Shown here: in pieces, positions 12,211-24,390 of the stretch | Layout of the letters: every line of letters begins with the position of its first letter | How positions within the stretch are numbered: the stretch's first letter is position 1 | Source: Onchocerca volvulus | Taxonomy: Eukaryota > Nematoda > Chromadorea > Rhabditida > Onchocercidae | Direction: 5' to 3' | NCBI GenBank assembly: GCA_000499405.2 | Contig: HG738143.1 | Coordinates: 1 to 64,000, forward strand | Length of the DNA stretch: 64,000 nt | The notes under the pieces: model-generated | What the model was told of the DNA's origin: nothing | The model's input: only the letters and a program-made list of their open reading frames with translations | Database searches by the model: none | Program-made: the position numbers and the translations under genes

Positions 12211-12982
12211 TTGATCAACCGAAGCAGCAGCAGATCGATTCACATCGATTTAATTCTAGATTCATTCCTAAATCTAGCTCTGCTCGTATTTGAGTCATTC
12301 TTTTTTTCTCGTTTGCTGTTGATCGCTTTCCTCAGTTTAACTGTCGCATCACTTCCGCTGCGTGAGTACGACAACCTAAATTTGGTCTTCTGCGAAGCAT
12401 TGTTTGGACAAATTAAAGCAGGTCGATTGCACCTGAACTATCTTCGAAATTATGTGAGAATATCCTAGCAAATTGATCACTGGATTATTTTTTTCTTTAA
12501 CATTTTATTTCAACATCGATAATATATTATTGCCAATTGATATTTTTGATAAAATGAAACATTTGAACCAAAAAGTTCACAAATAATTCGTATCACTACA
12601 CCCGTAATTAACATCTGTTACATAAATTATATTTTTTATTATTTCAGAAGTTTTTAATATTTCATGTTTTGCAATTCCAAATTTCTGAAATATTATAATG
12701 CGAATGCATGAATTAGGTAAAAATTAAACAAATATCGTAATAAATTGAAGAAGAATATAATGTAAGTGAATTATATTATAATTGGATTTTCAGTTGCTAA
12801 TCCAATCGAAAATCAAATTGCTATCAAAATGGTTTCTTACTATTTACAATGTTTTCATGCCGAGACATCGAGGAAAGTTATCATCAAAGAAATTAAGAAA
12901 CGCTGTTATGAAGAAATTTATTCCACTTATCATGAAAAAAGTTAAGAATTGCCCAAAATCCAGAAAAAAAAGATTTGTCTGA
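12211..12982 (+). CDS. possible small secreted basic protein, 3' exons only
   Basis: Two open segments join in phase 0. The first runs to about 12456, ending ...LRNY before GTGAGA. The second runs from 12794 (after TTTTCAG) to TGA at 12982. The first contains a hydrophobic run 'LLLIAFLSLTVAS' followed by a polar stretch, resembling a signal peptide. The second is strongly basic, with a Lys/Arg-rich C terminus. The first segment has no ATG, so the start must lie in an unseen upstream exon; an ATG at about 12171 exists but does not join simply. I do not recognise a family. It could also be chance open frame. Confidence 0.3.
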
Positions 12983-12989
12983 AATCCAG

Positions 12990-14842
12990 AAAAAATTTAT
13001 TCTTATAAGATCTGCAAAATGGCGTTTAAGTTACAAAGAGAAAAAAAAAAAGTGCATAGAGCATTTTATTGTTGAAATCTGCAATGAATTGCCAAAGCAG
13101 TTGTGTCAAAGTAATTGCTGATAATAGCGGTAATTTTTTGTGCTATATGCAAACATCAAAATAATGAAATCGAGCATGCGATTATTACTAGTACTAGTAA
13201 TGATGTTTAGGCATCAAAATTTCGATGCCTAAACATTAAAATTTTGTTGTCTATAAAATAGAAGCTGTAGAGTCATCTGCACATAAATCTTAGAATAAAA
13301 CGACTTCTTCGTGGCAAAATCTGTCTTCGCAAACATCTCGAGCGAAAAATGGTTATACAGTATCATCGGGACATCTTCTTCATAGACTTACCTGTACAAA
13401 TAAAGTTCAATCAATCATTAAAAATATCCAAGCAAGAATTAAAAATTTGCAAGCCTTAGATTTTAATCACAACTGATCATATTTTTTCGCAAATACGAAA
13501 GCATGAAATCAATTTACAACTACGGCAAAATGAATAAACAGCGATTCAAACCATTTTGTTTTCAGTAAAAGGTCCAGCAATCTTACAAAAAACAATCGCG
13601 CTGACGATAACGTCTCAGATTTCTTGAACCTCAACTTTTTTTAAGAAAGGTTCTGCAAAAAAAAAAGGGTATAACTTAATCACCCAAAAGAATGTTGCAT
13701 CATGTAAAGAATGCAAATTTAGTTTGGAAATGTGACTTTTCTGTGTTTTTTTTTTTTTTTTTTTTTTTTTTTTGCAATAATACGCTATTGCTAATCAGTC
13801 GAAAGATATCGATCTAGTAAGTTAAAAGTGTTAAATTTACTCATTACATTGTTTTTGAATGCAATGAGGAATTTATATGAAATTAAGTATTAGCAAAATT
13901 ATATTTCAGAACTGCCAATTTTGATATTTACGGGCCTAAGATTAGATTTTTACGGTAATTTGATATTGTTACCTTTTATATTCATTGAAAATATTTATAT
14001 GTTTTCCATTATCTCTCAGCATGATGCCGCTATGTCAATTACCTCGGTACTAATCACAAGTTTTCACTTTTTATCTTCTTGTCATTTAAATCACAATTAA
14101 TAAATAATTAGTGTTTATTCCGTTAGAATATCAACCACGGCAGTATAAAGCCATTGCGAAATCGTCTTCAAAAAGATTAATTTTAAACATTATTTCCACT
14201 TGATGAAATTTCTAGAAAAAAAAGTTTTAAGAATTGATATATTCATTTAACTTTTTCTATTAACGAATATTATTGAACTTTTTTCATCTCTCTTCGAGCT
14301 TTTATTATCAAGATGAGATGAATGAAGCATAAGAAAATGCAAAAGATTGAATTAAAAAATTCTTTATTATCGCTTATTTTTTTTTACAAGAGCATTTTTC
14401 CAACTATTGAATTTAAAACTGAATTTCCTTGAAACTTTAAAAAAACTGGGAAATTTCTGTTCCTGTATAAAATTCAGGCGTTGTAAAAAAGAAATATTTT
14501 TATGCAAATATGTTTCTAATTTTGTTAAAACAATGCGCAAAGCGAAATGTTCGCTATTTTAATGTATACATATTTTCAAAAGAAAAAAAATAATATTTGT
14601 GATATTGAAAAAACAAAGAATGATCTGTTATTGTATTGAACACATCTTTAAATATGCAAAATTAAATTTGCATTATTTCATGAAACAATCAAATTAATTT
14701 TCAGGTGTTTCAACTGGAACATAAAGTATAAAAATAACTATTTATCATATTAAAGACTAATATTTAGTATAAAAAATGTGCCATTTCAGATGGAATTATT
14801 GATTGTCATACAAAGATGCAAAAAAAAAAAAAAATGTTAATA
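12990..14842. other. AT-rich intergenic stretch
   Basis: No exon is supported. A 13-bp perfect inverted repeat (ATGTTTAGGCATC / GATGCCTAAACAT, 13203-13236, 8-nt loop) and a long poly-T (13747-13773) are the only structures I note. Confidence 0.4.
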
Positions 14843-17017
14843 TCACTCTCTTGACATCATGTTCATATTTGTAGCTGGTACTATTGTCACTGTACGGAAA
14901 TTTGTTTCGTAGATAAGTTTCCGATTGAAAATCAGAAATGTTAATCTGGAAAATGAACGATAATTTTTTAGTAACCATTGAAGTTAATTGCTGAAACTGA
15001 TTTATGAATATATTTTTTTCGTATATGTTTGAAGAAATTAATTCTTTTGGTGAATTCTTTCGAATTCATTTATTAAAATTATGATGACATAAGACTTGCC
15101 CATCTAGTGACTTTACTAGAATCCATGCAATTGTTCCCGCTGTAAATAGTACCCATTTATTGGTAAAGAAATACGGAGTTATGTTGAATGCAAGAACACA
15201 TGAAATGTAGAGTAAGCCAAGTTTGCATGACTGCAAAGTTGACAAAAATAATATATCTAATTATTACGCAGTTTTGAAATTTAAATTTTGCAAAACTTGA
15301 GTTAACTCTCATGTCTTTTTAAAAAACCACATTTTAATGGCAGAGAATTTATTAAATAGATTTTGACAGAATGAATAATTATTTGGGTTTTTTATGGTTT
15401 TTTTTTTTTGGTTTTTTTTTTTTTATATAAAGATTTTTTTTTTTTCGATATGATTGAATTTCTGTTCATTACTTGTTTGAAGAACATTATCTCTCTTTCA
15501 CTGATAATATTACCAGTTGTTCTCGTTATATTACTCCGCATTGCCTGAAGTTCAGAAAAATCACTGCAATGTGATTTATCTGTCGATATTTGAAAGATTA
15601 GTTTAAAAAGCGAAAGGAAATATGCCTAGAGTTTTACATTCTACAAAATATTTAATGAACTACTAAAGTATGCATTTTTTTATCGGCAATAAACTTACTT
15701 TACGATATGCAAACATTTTGATGAAAGTAATAAAATCGATACATGCCATTGCTATTACTATTCCTATCGATGCTGTGGCATCAATACTGGCACAGATTTT
15801 GCCATGAAAAGAATTATGATGTAACCAACGATAAATCGGAGCAGCATGAAATAGAAGTGAACAGTTTTCTGCAAAAAAAAATTATTTCATAATGAAACGA
15901 TTTCTTCTGCATGCTATTGCAAAATTTTACAATTTTTTTGATAATTTATCCTCATAAACTCATAAAGAACAAAAGATAATTCGATAATTGTCATTTGATG
16001 TGGAATACAGTTAGCAGCTTTTTTTTTTTTTTTTTTATAGACTTTACCATATAAATGATGGCTACAATAAACCATTGAAGATGTCCAAGCGATAATTACA
16101 ATTTTGAAAGCATTAGATTGCGACCATAATTGATTGTATTTTGTTGCAAAAACGAAAGCAGAAAATCTATTGAGAGCTGTGAAGAAATGTATAAGAAGCG
16201 ATCCAAACCATCCTGCATTCAGTATAAGACCCACCAGTCGTACGAAAAATAATTGCGATGATGATAAGATTGGAGATTTTCTAAAATGAAATTTTCTGAG
16301 TGAAATAGAGAAGAATTTTATGCATGAAAGAAAGAAATTTTTTTCAAGAAACAAGCATAACTTACATGCTCAAAACAATGGTACACCATGTAAAGTGTAC
16401 AAATATATCTTGTAAGTTGCATATCAGGAAACCGCTGCATAAAATTCCAAACGCATTTCGGAAATGTGAGCTCGTAAGTGTTATATAAAATGATGTGCTA
16501 TTGCTAATCAGCCCAAAGATCGATACCTATACGATACAAAAGCGTAAAATTGACGAATTTCATTATTTTTTAACAAAGTGAGATAGTTTTTATAAAATTA
16601 GATGTCAGCAAGACTTTTAATACTTCAAACCGTCTTCATTAGTACAAGGTAAGATTATGATATAAATATTTTAATAACCTTCTTTGAAAATATTTATACT
16701 CATTACAACTGCTTGTCAAAAAAGTTGACTGACAGTAAGCCAATTACTTTTATTTTCATCTCATAGTTTGTAATATCTTAGATCCATCCTCGTTTGTAGC
16801 TTTGTGCTTTCATATTTCAATTGAATTGAATTTTTCATAAACATTTATTACTTTGTTAACTTCCTTTGTTGTAATTTTAAGGCACATTTTATGAAAGTAA
16901 TTTGGTTTTTGGGAGTATTGAAATAATTTGAACAACAAACTATTAATTCAGTAGAATACTAACCAATGTAACGCATGCTATTGCAATGCAGTCGTCAAAA
17001 AAAACATTTTGAAACAT
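14843..17017 (-). CDS. srx-D: Srx-class seven-transmembrane chemoreceptor, intact
   Basis: Minus-strand exons: 17017-16964, 16526-16366, 16280-16048, 15868-15699, 15544-15473, 15230-15100, 14945-14843. They join to 307 codons and a TGA. Landmarks match srx-A: FGILC at 44-48, NRF at 109-111, ATKYNQLW after it, 'MFFKQ' at 226-230, the DG pair at 273-274, then 'LIFN'. The protein ends NMNMMSRE. Intron 6 starts GCAAGT rather than GTAAGT; GC-AG introns are an accepted minor class and the surrounding donor is otherwise perfect. The N terminus MFQNVFFDD differs from the acidic MTE/MAE start of its paralogues. It is closest to srx-A and the relic at 4077-4608, with which it also shares upstream DNA. 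Chemosensory function is inferred from family. Confidence 0.85.
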
Positions 17018-17030
17018 TATGATGCTGAAA
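17018..17030 (-). promoter_or_regulatory. candidate trans-splice acceptor of srx-D
   Basis: On the minus strand TTTCAG (17030-17025) precedes the ATG by only seven bases. TTTCAG is the consensus nematode acceptor, and no upstream exon of this gene is known, so spliced-leader addition is plausible. Confidence 0.45.
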
Positions 17031-17599
17031 TTGGCCAAAAATGCGACTTGTTTTTCCGGAATTAAGTTAAATTTAATAAGCTTATTTATTTTTGGTCAGC
17101 AGGCGTGGTGGTCCAATAGCTATTATTGAACAAGCCGAGAATATGATAGTGGAATAGGTGAATTGCTAAAAGAGAGTAAATGAAATAATTTAATGTAAAT
17201 TGCTTGTGACTTAAGTGCATGGAAGATTTTACTCAAATCTATAATTAGAATTGATTTAAAAAAAAAAAAAAAAAAAAGAAAAAACTATGTACTTTTGGAA
17301 AAATGCAATTGATATTTTCCAACAGAAATTGATCGTAAACTATTACGAAACATTCCTTTTAACTAATGAATCGAAAAGATAATGATTTCATATATCTGTT
17401 GAAACTATTTATAGGATGAAGTAATAATGATTATGATAATAATCATGTTTTATCAATAAGAATAGAATTGCAAATATTCGAAGAAAATTCTTGGTTTACA
17501 TAATAATTCGCCATTTAGTTATTGCATCAAAAAATTATTGACTTTTAAGAGTGAACTCAAAGGAATGAATGCTATTAAGTTCGAAATTTTATTTGATTT

Positions 17600-17710
17600 G
17601 TTCTTCAAATAATTGTTATGCTAAATATTAGCAAAATATTAACAAAACAAATCGACTAATTTAGTGGCAATTTTTTTTAAAAATTCTACATTTATTGCAT
17701 TTCATTATTT
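17600..17710 (-). promoter_or_regulatory. conserved upstream block of the srx-A/D subgroup
   Basis: This block is shared with about 5130-5240 (upstream of the relic at 4077-4608) and with the reverse complement of about 6500-6600 (upstream of srx-A). The best preserved part is CGACTAATTTAGTGGCAA and the following TTTATTGCATTT. In each case it lies 520-690 bp before the start codon. It may be regulatory or simply recent common descent. Confidence 0.35.
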
Positions 17711-19947
17711 AATGATTTTTGAAAAACAAAATTTATTATTATTGTCAAAAAAAAAACTTCATTTTTAAACATTTTTCTTCTATTTAAAAAAATAATTCTT
17801 TTTATTAATTTATGCATTTTTACATTCAATTCTATTGATATATTACAACTAAAATATATGTCAACTTGTGATTTTAAAACATTCTTCTCTATCATTGACA
17901 TATGATGAATTTTTGCAGGTCAAGATAAAAACAATTGATAATCACAAATATCAAAATCTCATTTTCTAGATTAATTTTTTTAAGAGTTTTCTACTCAAAT
18001 GAATGATTTTTCATTTCTATTTAGAGTTTTCAAATCTCAACTACGAAATGATCCGAATAATGTTAATAACTTAAAATGCTTTCACATCCGTTCCAAAGCA
18101 ACAAAATAATTATTTAATTTGCATCTATCAAATAATGGATTAATTATTTTTTCTGAATTTAAGACAAACAATTTGATAGTCAAATTTAGTTTAACATTCA
18201 ACTGAATATACTCAACTGAATATAAGCCAATGCTTTGATAAATAATTATTTTTATATTTCATTTTTCAATTGAAATTTTTTTTTAGAAACTAGTTGTAAT
18301 ATTTTGAAATCAAAGGAATTTTGCTATTCAAATAAATTCACAACTAAAGTTTTTTTTTTGAAATAATTGTAAATGAACTGTATGTATTAAAATTAGTGCA
18401 CTTGCAAAGATGATTTTTTTCTTTTTTTTGAAAAGAAATATAAATGTATTGCCTATTTTCTTTTTTTTTTGTGTGTGTGTGCTAGTAATAAAATTTATAT
18501 TATTTTATAATATAATGTTTTAGGCAATAAAACTTTGAGGTATTAAATTACTATGAAATTCCGATTATAACATAATAAAAAAATTTTTTTTATTGAAAAA
18601 AAAAAAATTCAATTCAAAATTCAAAACAAAATTTACAATGAAATAATTATTCGACCATAAAAATTTAAATCATAAGTAATTATTCAATCATAAGAATTTC
18701 ATGATGAATTAAATATAAAGCATAATAAAATTATTATGGATAATTAATTATATTTTTTATACATCTATACACGTATATCGATAAATAATTTTTTTCGCTT
18801 TTTCCTCACTATTAGAATAAAAGATTGGCAATTAATGAAGAGAACTTAATCGTCGTGATACAAGTGTATATTTGCAGTTTGTTCAATTTATTTTTAAAAT
18901 TTTACTCTAATGATACGATAAAATATATAATCTATGCTTTCTAATGAGTTTGTAAATTGAAGGTTTTATCAAGCGAAACATATAATTGAGATCAATTATT
19001 GTCATAAGTGTGTAGAACAAAATAAAATAGAAAATTGCTAGAATAAATGAACTTTACTCTTCGAAAAGGAAAAAAAAATTTCTGAAAAATTTTGTAAATG
19101 AAGTTTTTTTACACATAAAGAATACATTTGTTAAGCATACAACAGAAATTTCTAAAAGCTATCAAATTTCACTCAAATTAAATTCATTTGATGAAACTTT
19201 TTTTTGATAGCACGAAAAAAGAAAACTAACCATCAAAATATTTCAATAGGAAAACTAGCCATCAAAATACTTATCATTCACTAAAAATATTCATTACTTT
19301 CTTTGAAAATAAAATTTAGGAATCAGGAACTATAATTTTGAATTCAAAAAATCTTTGTCTGACAAAGAAAGACAATGATATGATCCATTAGAAATATTTT
19401 AAGAAGTATTTTTTATCTCATTCAATATTTTATTATAAATTGTAAACTGAATCTTTCATTTTGCATTTTCCTATCAATTTTCAAATTAATCATTTCATTG
19501 CTATTTTGCAGAATTTTTCGTTTCCTTGTTGAAGGATACGAAAAATTCTGCAAAATGAAAGATTCGGCCGATTCATTAGGCTAGGATTTTATTCTTATTC
19601 AAAACATATATAAAATAATAATCGAGAAAGTTTGAAATAGTAGAGATATTTAACACACTGAATAGTAGTAATAATAAGCAATCTTCTTTTTTTCTTTCTC
19701 CTCTAACTATATTTTATTTGCGTCCGAACGATTCGATGTCACTCAGCTGTCATTAGAATCTGAAAAGATTAAGTAGTAGAAAGCGAACTTATATTCTTTT
19801 ATCCTATTTTAAAGGTTTATTATCATTTAAAACTAAAAAATATTTGGACTTGAAAAATAATTTGATTCTAAATTTTAAAATGCATAGAAACTTCTATTGA
19901 AAGCAATTTTTGAAGATTTAAAATTCGGTATTTACGGTTTAGAGAAA
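17711..19947. other. AT-rich intergenic stretch
   Basis: No exon or element end is recognised. Homopolymer and GT runs occur (18450-18482). The long hairpin at 19503-19556 is listed separately. Confidence 0.4.
19503..19556. ncRNA. 25-bp hairpin, miRNA-precursor-like
   Basis: A 25-nt arm (19503-19527) and its inverted copy (19532-19556) differ at one position and flank a GTTG loop. The 3' arm can alternatively pair with about 19447-19465, where a second copy of the AATCTTTCATTTTGCA segment lies. The stem length suits a small pre-miRNA or a MITE core. No expression evidence exists here, and no known miRNA seed was identified. Confidence 0.25.
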
Positions 19948-20506
19948 TGTCGCTGAAAGAAGCGAGAAAGATCATACAAAAGTGATTTCTTTGTTTTAAA
20001 TGGAGCAAATTGTAACCGTTGATGGTTGCAAGAAATTTATCTCTTTGTTTCAAATTAAATGGCTTAGTTTATGGCTTTGTTAAGTTGCTTCAGCTTGCCA
20101 TATGATTGTGTTAAACGTCTTAACCTTTGTTTCATTCTGTTGTAAATTATACCATAAAAGCGCTATTTCAAGCGCTAACAAAGAAAAGATTTTCATGTTA
20201 CAAAGATGCCTTTGTGTATCATTTTTCAAAGGAAGCTAACAGGGAGACGGTTGGTTCCACCGTCTGGTTTTTGGTTTTAAAGATATCTTTATCCTCTTTT
20301 CTTATATTAACAAATCGTCATCTAAATTGTTATGTTGATATAATTGTTTTGCAATTGTTCGTATGTTATTGTGTTTCTAAATTTCTGTAATAAAGGTTTA
20401 ATTACCCAAGTTTGAGATACCGCTATACATTCGATAACAACACGATAAAACAAGAACGATAAAACAAGAACTCTTATTATTGTCACGATTAAGAAGATCG
20501 GCGACA
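19948..20506 (+). mobile_element. solo LTR with 5-bp target duplication
   Basis: The 559-bp unit begins TGTCGC and ends GCGACA, a perfect 6-bp terminal inverted repeat of the TG...CA type. It is flanked on both sides by AGAAA (19943-19947 and 20507-20511), a perfect 5-bp target site duplication. AATAAA at 20389 followed by GGTTTAATTACCCA would be the polyadenylation signal. A second inverted copy lies at 50722-51265. Five-base duplications and TG...CA ends fit Gypsy or BEL/Pao LTR retrotransposons; the family cannot be fixed without internal sequence. The 87-codon open frame within it is not a gene. Confidence 0.85.
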
Positions 20507-20539
20507 AGAAATTTTCGATGTGAAAAAAGAATATTACTG

Positions 20540-20800
20540 ACATGAAGACTTTAACTGAAATAAAAAATGTCAGTTCTTGTCAAGACCAAGAAGTCAAAAT
20601 TCAAAAATTTGAATTTTATTGAAAGTTTTGCATATGCAAAGAATTTTGATTAGATATGATCGAAATCAAAGATTTCAAAATGTTTATAATTATCTCGTAG
20701 GCATTTTTCGTGCTCTTTCACAAAAATTTTCCTAAGCAAAAATGATCAATTTACATTCGTTTACAAAAAATTAATAAGTTCTCGAATTTTAATTTTTTGG
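20540..20800 (+). repeat. interspersed repeat, copy 1
   Basis: This stretch resembles 34370-34640: both contain a 'ATGAAGA.TTTAAC..AAATAAAA' start, then GTCAAAATTCAAAA/TCAAAACTCAAAA and GAAATC(A/G)AAGATTT. It directly follows the solo LTR in one place and an unrelated sequence in the other, so it is probably old retroelement internal DNA. It has no open reading frame. Confidence 0.4.
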
Positions 20801-20809
20801 TTTACGTAA

Positions 20810-21105
20810 GCCTAAGCCTTCCTTTTAAATGATGCACAAACAAGCATCTCCGTAACATGAGAAAACTTTTCTTTATTAGCGCATGAGAGCGCTTTTATGG
20901 TAAAACAAAGGTTGAAGCAAGGTTGAAGCATTTAACATAGCCATAAAATAAGCTTAGGTTACTTGAAAAGGCCATAAAACAGAGTCATTTGATTTGAAAC
21001 AAAGAAAGAAATTTTTTACAATCATCAAGAGTTACCAATTATTTTCTTTAAAATAAAGAAATCACATTTCTCTGATCTTCCTCTCTCATTTCAGCGACAA
21101 CTTGC
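20810..21105 (-). mobile_element. degenerate LTR fragment, inverted
   Basis: On the minus strand this matches the 5' half of the solo LTR at 19948-20506. Shared segments include CAGCGACA at the end (about 21098-21105), AAATAAAGAAATCAC, the AGCGCTTTTATGGTA block and GATGCACAAA. Substitutions and short indels are frequent. With the intact LTR only 300 bp away in opposite orientation, the two could fold on each other. Confidence 0.65.
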
Positions 21106-24100
21106 TTGAAAAATAATACATCTCGACCTTTGATAACACTAACAATCGTACTTCTTCGTTTTGCCTGCAATCCAAGAAAAAGATGCTTGAAAGAAAGTAT
21201 TTTTGAACTTAATCTGTGCAATAGACTGAAAATTTATTTGAAGAAAAAAAAAATGCATGAAGTATTTGTTTGCTAATATTAATATGCGATTGAAACTAAC
21301 TGCAGAAATAAGTGGAACAGCAGAGCTCAAGTTCGAAAGTTTTTCCAAATAAAGATTATAAAGTCTCTCTGTACGATTATGAAACCGGACTTAAGTTTAT
21401 GTAATTAACAAGAATAAGCGTGAGTAGTAAAAAACCCGATCAAATCTCCAATTTGTTTGAATTTTTGTTGGATGTTGAAGAAATGTGCCAGATCATTTGA
21501 AAATTCCGTCTTTCTTTTGGTCTAATACTATTTCCGATCTACTGAAGCAATAGATTACGGTACAATATTCTGATGATCGGAGAGAAAATGAAATTAAATC
21601 AGACTAGCAAAATATTAAGAAACAATTGGAGACAGCAGTATCTTGTCACATTCGATGGCTCCAACAAATGTCTGGATAAGCTTGATGAGAACTGGATCGA
21701 TTTGATTTATCAAATTTCTCATTTCGAACAGTTGAAAAAAACTCTACAGGATGAGCACGTAGAGAGTCAAAACAATTTTTTGAACATATTGAAGAAAGAG
21801 GATGAATGTCCCATTTCGAAATAACAAATCCTAAATCACGAAAATTGAGCATTTGTCAAAAACAAGAGCTTCATGAACATCATCTCCAGATCAATTGCTA
21901 TTAAATCAGTGTTTTCGTCTAATAAGAAAAGTTGTTAAAACTTCCAAACTTGATGTTACATAGCAGAAATTTTCTGGTTATTTGTGGTAAGTTGAAAAAA
22001 TATCTAGTTGATTCGGATAATATTCCCAAACAGCTAGAAAATTTTTAAGATAACATCAATTTCTTGTAATATATTATCTCCTCTGTTTCAGTGTTTGATC
22101 TGATCAATGGCTGCATCTCTTGTATCAGCTCTGTTGGAGTGTTGTCAGAACGTAAAATTACTATGTCATCATCTTTGGTCATTTTTTTTTTTTTTTTTTT
22201 GTTTCAAATTTTTAATCAGCTGCATCTTACTTTTTAAAGCTAATGATATAAATTGCATAAATGATAAAAATTGAAATGATATGAAAATGTAGCACTTATA
22301 TTATGTACAAAGGAAGAATTGACCGCTTCGAAATGGAAATTCTTTGGAAAATGTATTACATGGTTGGTCACTCTTATTCTCAATGAAATATGGTCATCGT
22401 TTTTCGATAATATATTCTGATATTCTTTCATTTACTATTTTATGAATGAAATTACAATGAATGTCATCCTCATTTTTAATATTACTCCTACCTTCTTTCA
22501 CACTATCTTTCAATTTCTATTTTTCTGCTGAGTTAGCTAATTTGTTGATGTCCAACAGATACTTGCATATTTATTTATTTGAAGCAAAATTTCTCGAGCA
22601 ACATTTTTCACTGCTATAATCCTTACTATTTTATCTCTTTCGATTCGATTTTTAATTTCCAATAATTTCTCAGTTGCCATATTCTGTTGAAGTATTTCAA
22701 ATTTACCCATGAGCTTGATTCCATACTGCGTATTTTTTACTCGAATTCTGTTTGCATTTGTTTTCGTTAATGCGGAAAATATACTTCACTCCCATACTAA
22801 TATATTAGTTTGGATCATTATAAAGCTTTATATTTGATCGATTTTCACTCCCATTTTCTCGAACACCACTGAATTCGGACAATAATAATTGAAGTAGACA
22901 AGTCTTCTTCAGGCTTACGCACTTGTAAGTTTCTCACATTTCGAAGGCTTTCCAATTTGTTTTGCTTCTTTTACCAATGTTAATATTCCTTTATCTTCTT
23001 CCAATATTTCAGCATATCTGTTTTGTTCCTTCTTTAGCCGATTTTATAAAAAAATTTTTTGTAAAAATTCCGGCTGACTTTCGCTGGTATAAGTTGGTAT
23101 CCATTGCTTTAATGTACATCTCGAATTGCATAGTGTTTCTTCGAACATTCTTCCTCATAATTTGTTCACGTTGCTGTTCATTTTGGCTGACTGATGCTTC
23201 TTCGGGCATATCAAATCTAGTTTTTTGATTCATTAGGAACTTCTTTTTGTCATGTTCGTGCTTCTTGCAATGCTTAATGAAATAGTAATAGGAGAAGATC
23301 GAATTGTTTGATACACAACTCTATGATATTATAATTTAAAAAAAAAAAAACCTTAATTCTAACTACATTCAATTTGATTTGATCTGCCTTGGAAGCTCAG
23401 TGCTGTCCACTCGATTTACTTTTCTTGAGCATAAATCGAATCATCATCGTCTTTTCAGATTAACTTGCAACTGTCTCTTTGATGTTCTCTGCTGTTAACA
23501 ATGATCCATTATAATTGCCGCTGAATCGTAAGATTCAGAAATCGCAACTGAAGAGAAAAAAAGCTCTCTTTTATACGATTTTCTCTTTCCTATCGACTAA
23601 GAGTTAATTTCAATTTCTTGCATCAGCTATCAATTACATTAGTTCAAGTTATCTATCAGTTCCATTCCCGTAATAACAGAATACATGCAATATTTATTCG
23701 ACTGTACACATTGTAGTAAAGCTATGAGTCGTAGAGGAATGCAGAATCTGCAATTCTTCAATGAATAACAATATTTTTTATCGGTAATTAAAATAAATAA
23801 TTATATTCATTTACATATATAAATATAGATACTTGAAATACAAGCGTAATTTATTATTAATTAAAATATCTTGGAAAATAAAACATAATGTATCGAGAAA
23901 AGTTCCGTTTCCTGTCATTTGTTGGTTAAGCCGAAAAAATAGAATTAGTTTTATATAGGAATATTTTTTTGAGGTGAAATAGCGCGAAGATAGTTTTAAA
24001 AGAATCAACGACATCATGAACAAATATGAATAACAAATATTCCCGGATGTCAAGGTAAGATAAAATTAACTAATCATGAAGAAACATACCGGAGTTCAGG

Positions 24101-24390
24101 TAAGTTTACCGCAAAAACAGAAGAAGCAGTTCGGCCAGAAATCGATGCTTATTTTTTAGAGGGAAGAGCACAGAAGAATTTGGAAGATCAGGACTTCAAA
24201 TCTGAAGCAATTCAGTTTCGAAGAAATTTGACAATAGAATGAGCGACAATTCGATCCACTGTTAAATTGAATAGAACAGCAGTGGAACGAAAGGAGAACA
24301 ATAATTGTAAAGAGCTAGTACGATAAATCATGAGCATTCAGATAAATGATCATATGACGAGCATTTAGAGGACTGTTGGAATCCTCTAAT
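21106..24390. other. intergenic, probable decayed retroelement
   Basis: No intact gene is seen. A minus-strand frame at 23009-23233 (Gln, Glu and Lys rich, helix-forming) and short frames upstream could be remnants of a gag-like region, but stops interrupt it and there is no catalytic or zinc-knuckle motif. The plus-strand frame at 21573-21824 is also unidentified and lacks paralogues here. T18 lies at 22183-22200. Confidence 0.3.

Noticed and set aside
14796..14978. Minus-strand 60-codon frame
   Set aside because: Out-of-frame overlap with srx-D exon 7; the spliced frame matches the family.
17221..17280. Poly-A retrogene tail
   Set aside because: Isolated homopolymer typical of this AT-rich genome; no processed gene precedes it.
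20127..20390. 87-codon frame inside the solo LTR (and its copy at 50867-51085)
   Set aside because: Both lie inside LTR sequence; repetition, not coding, explains the shared frame.
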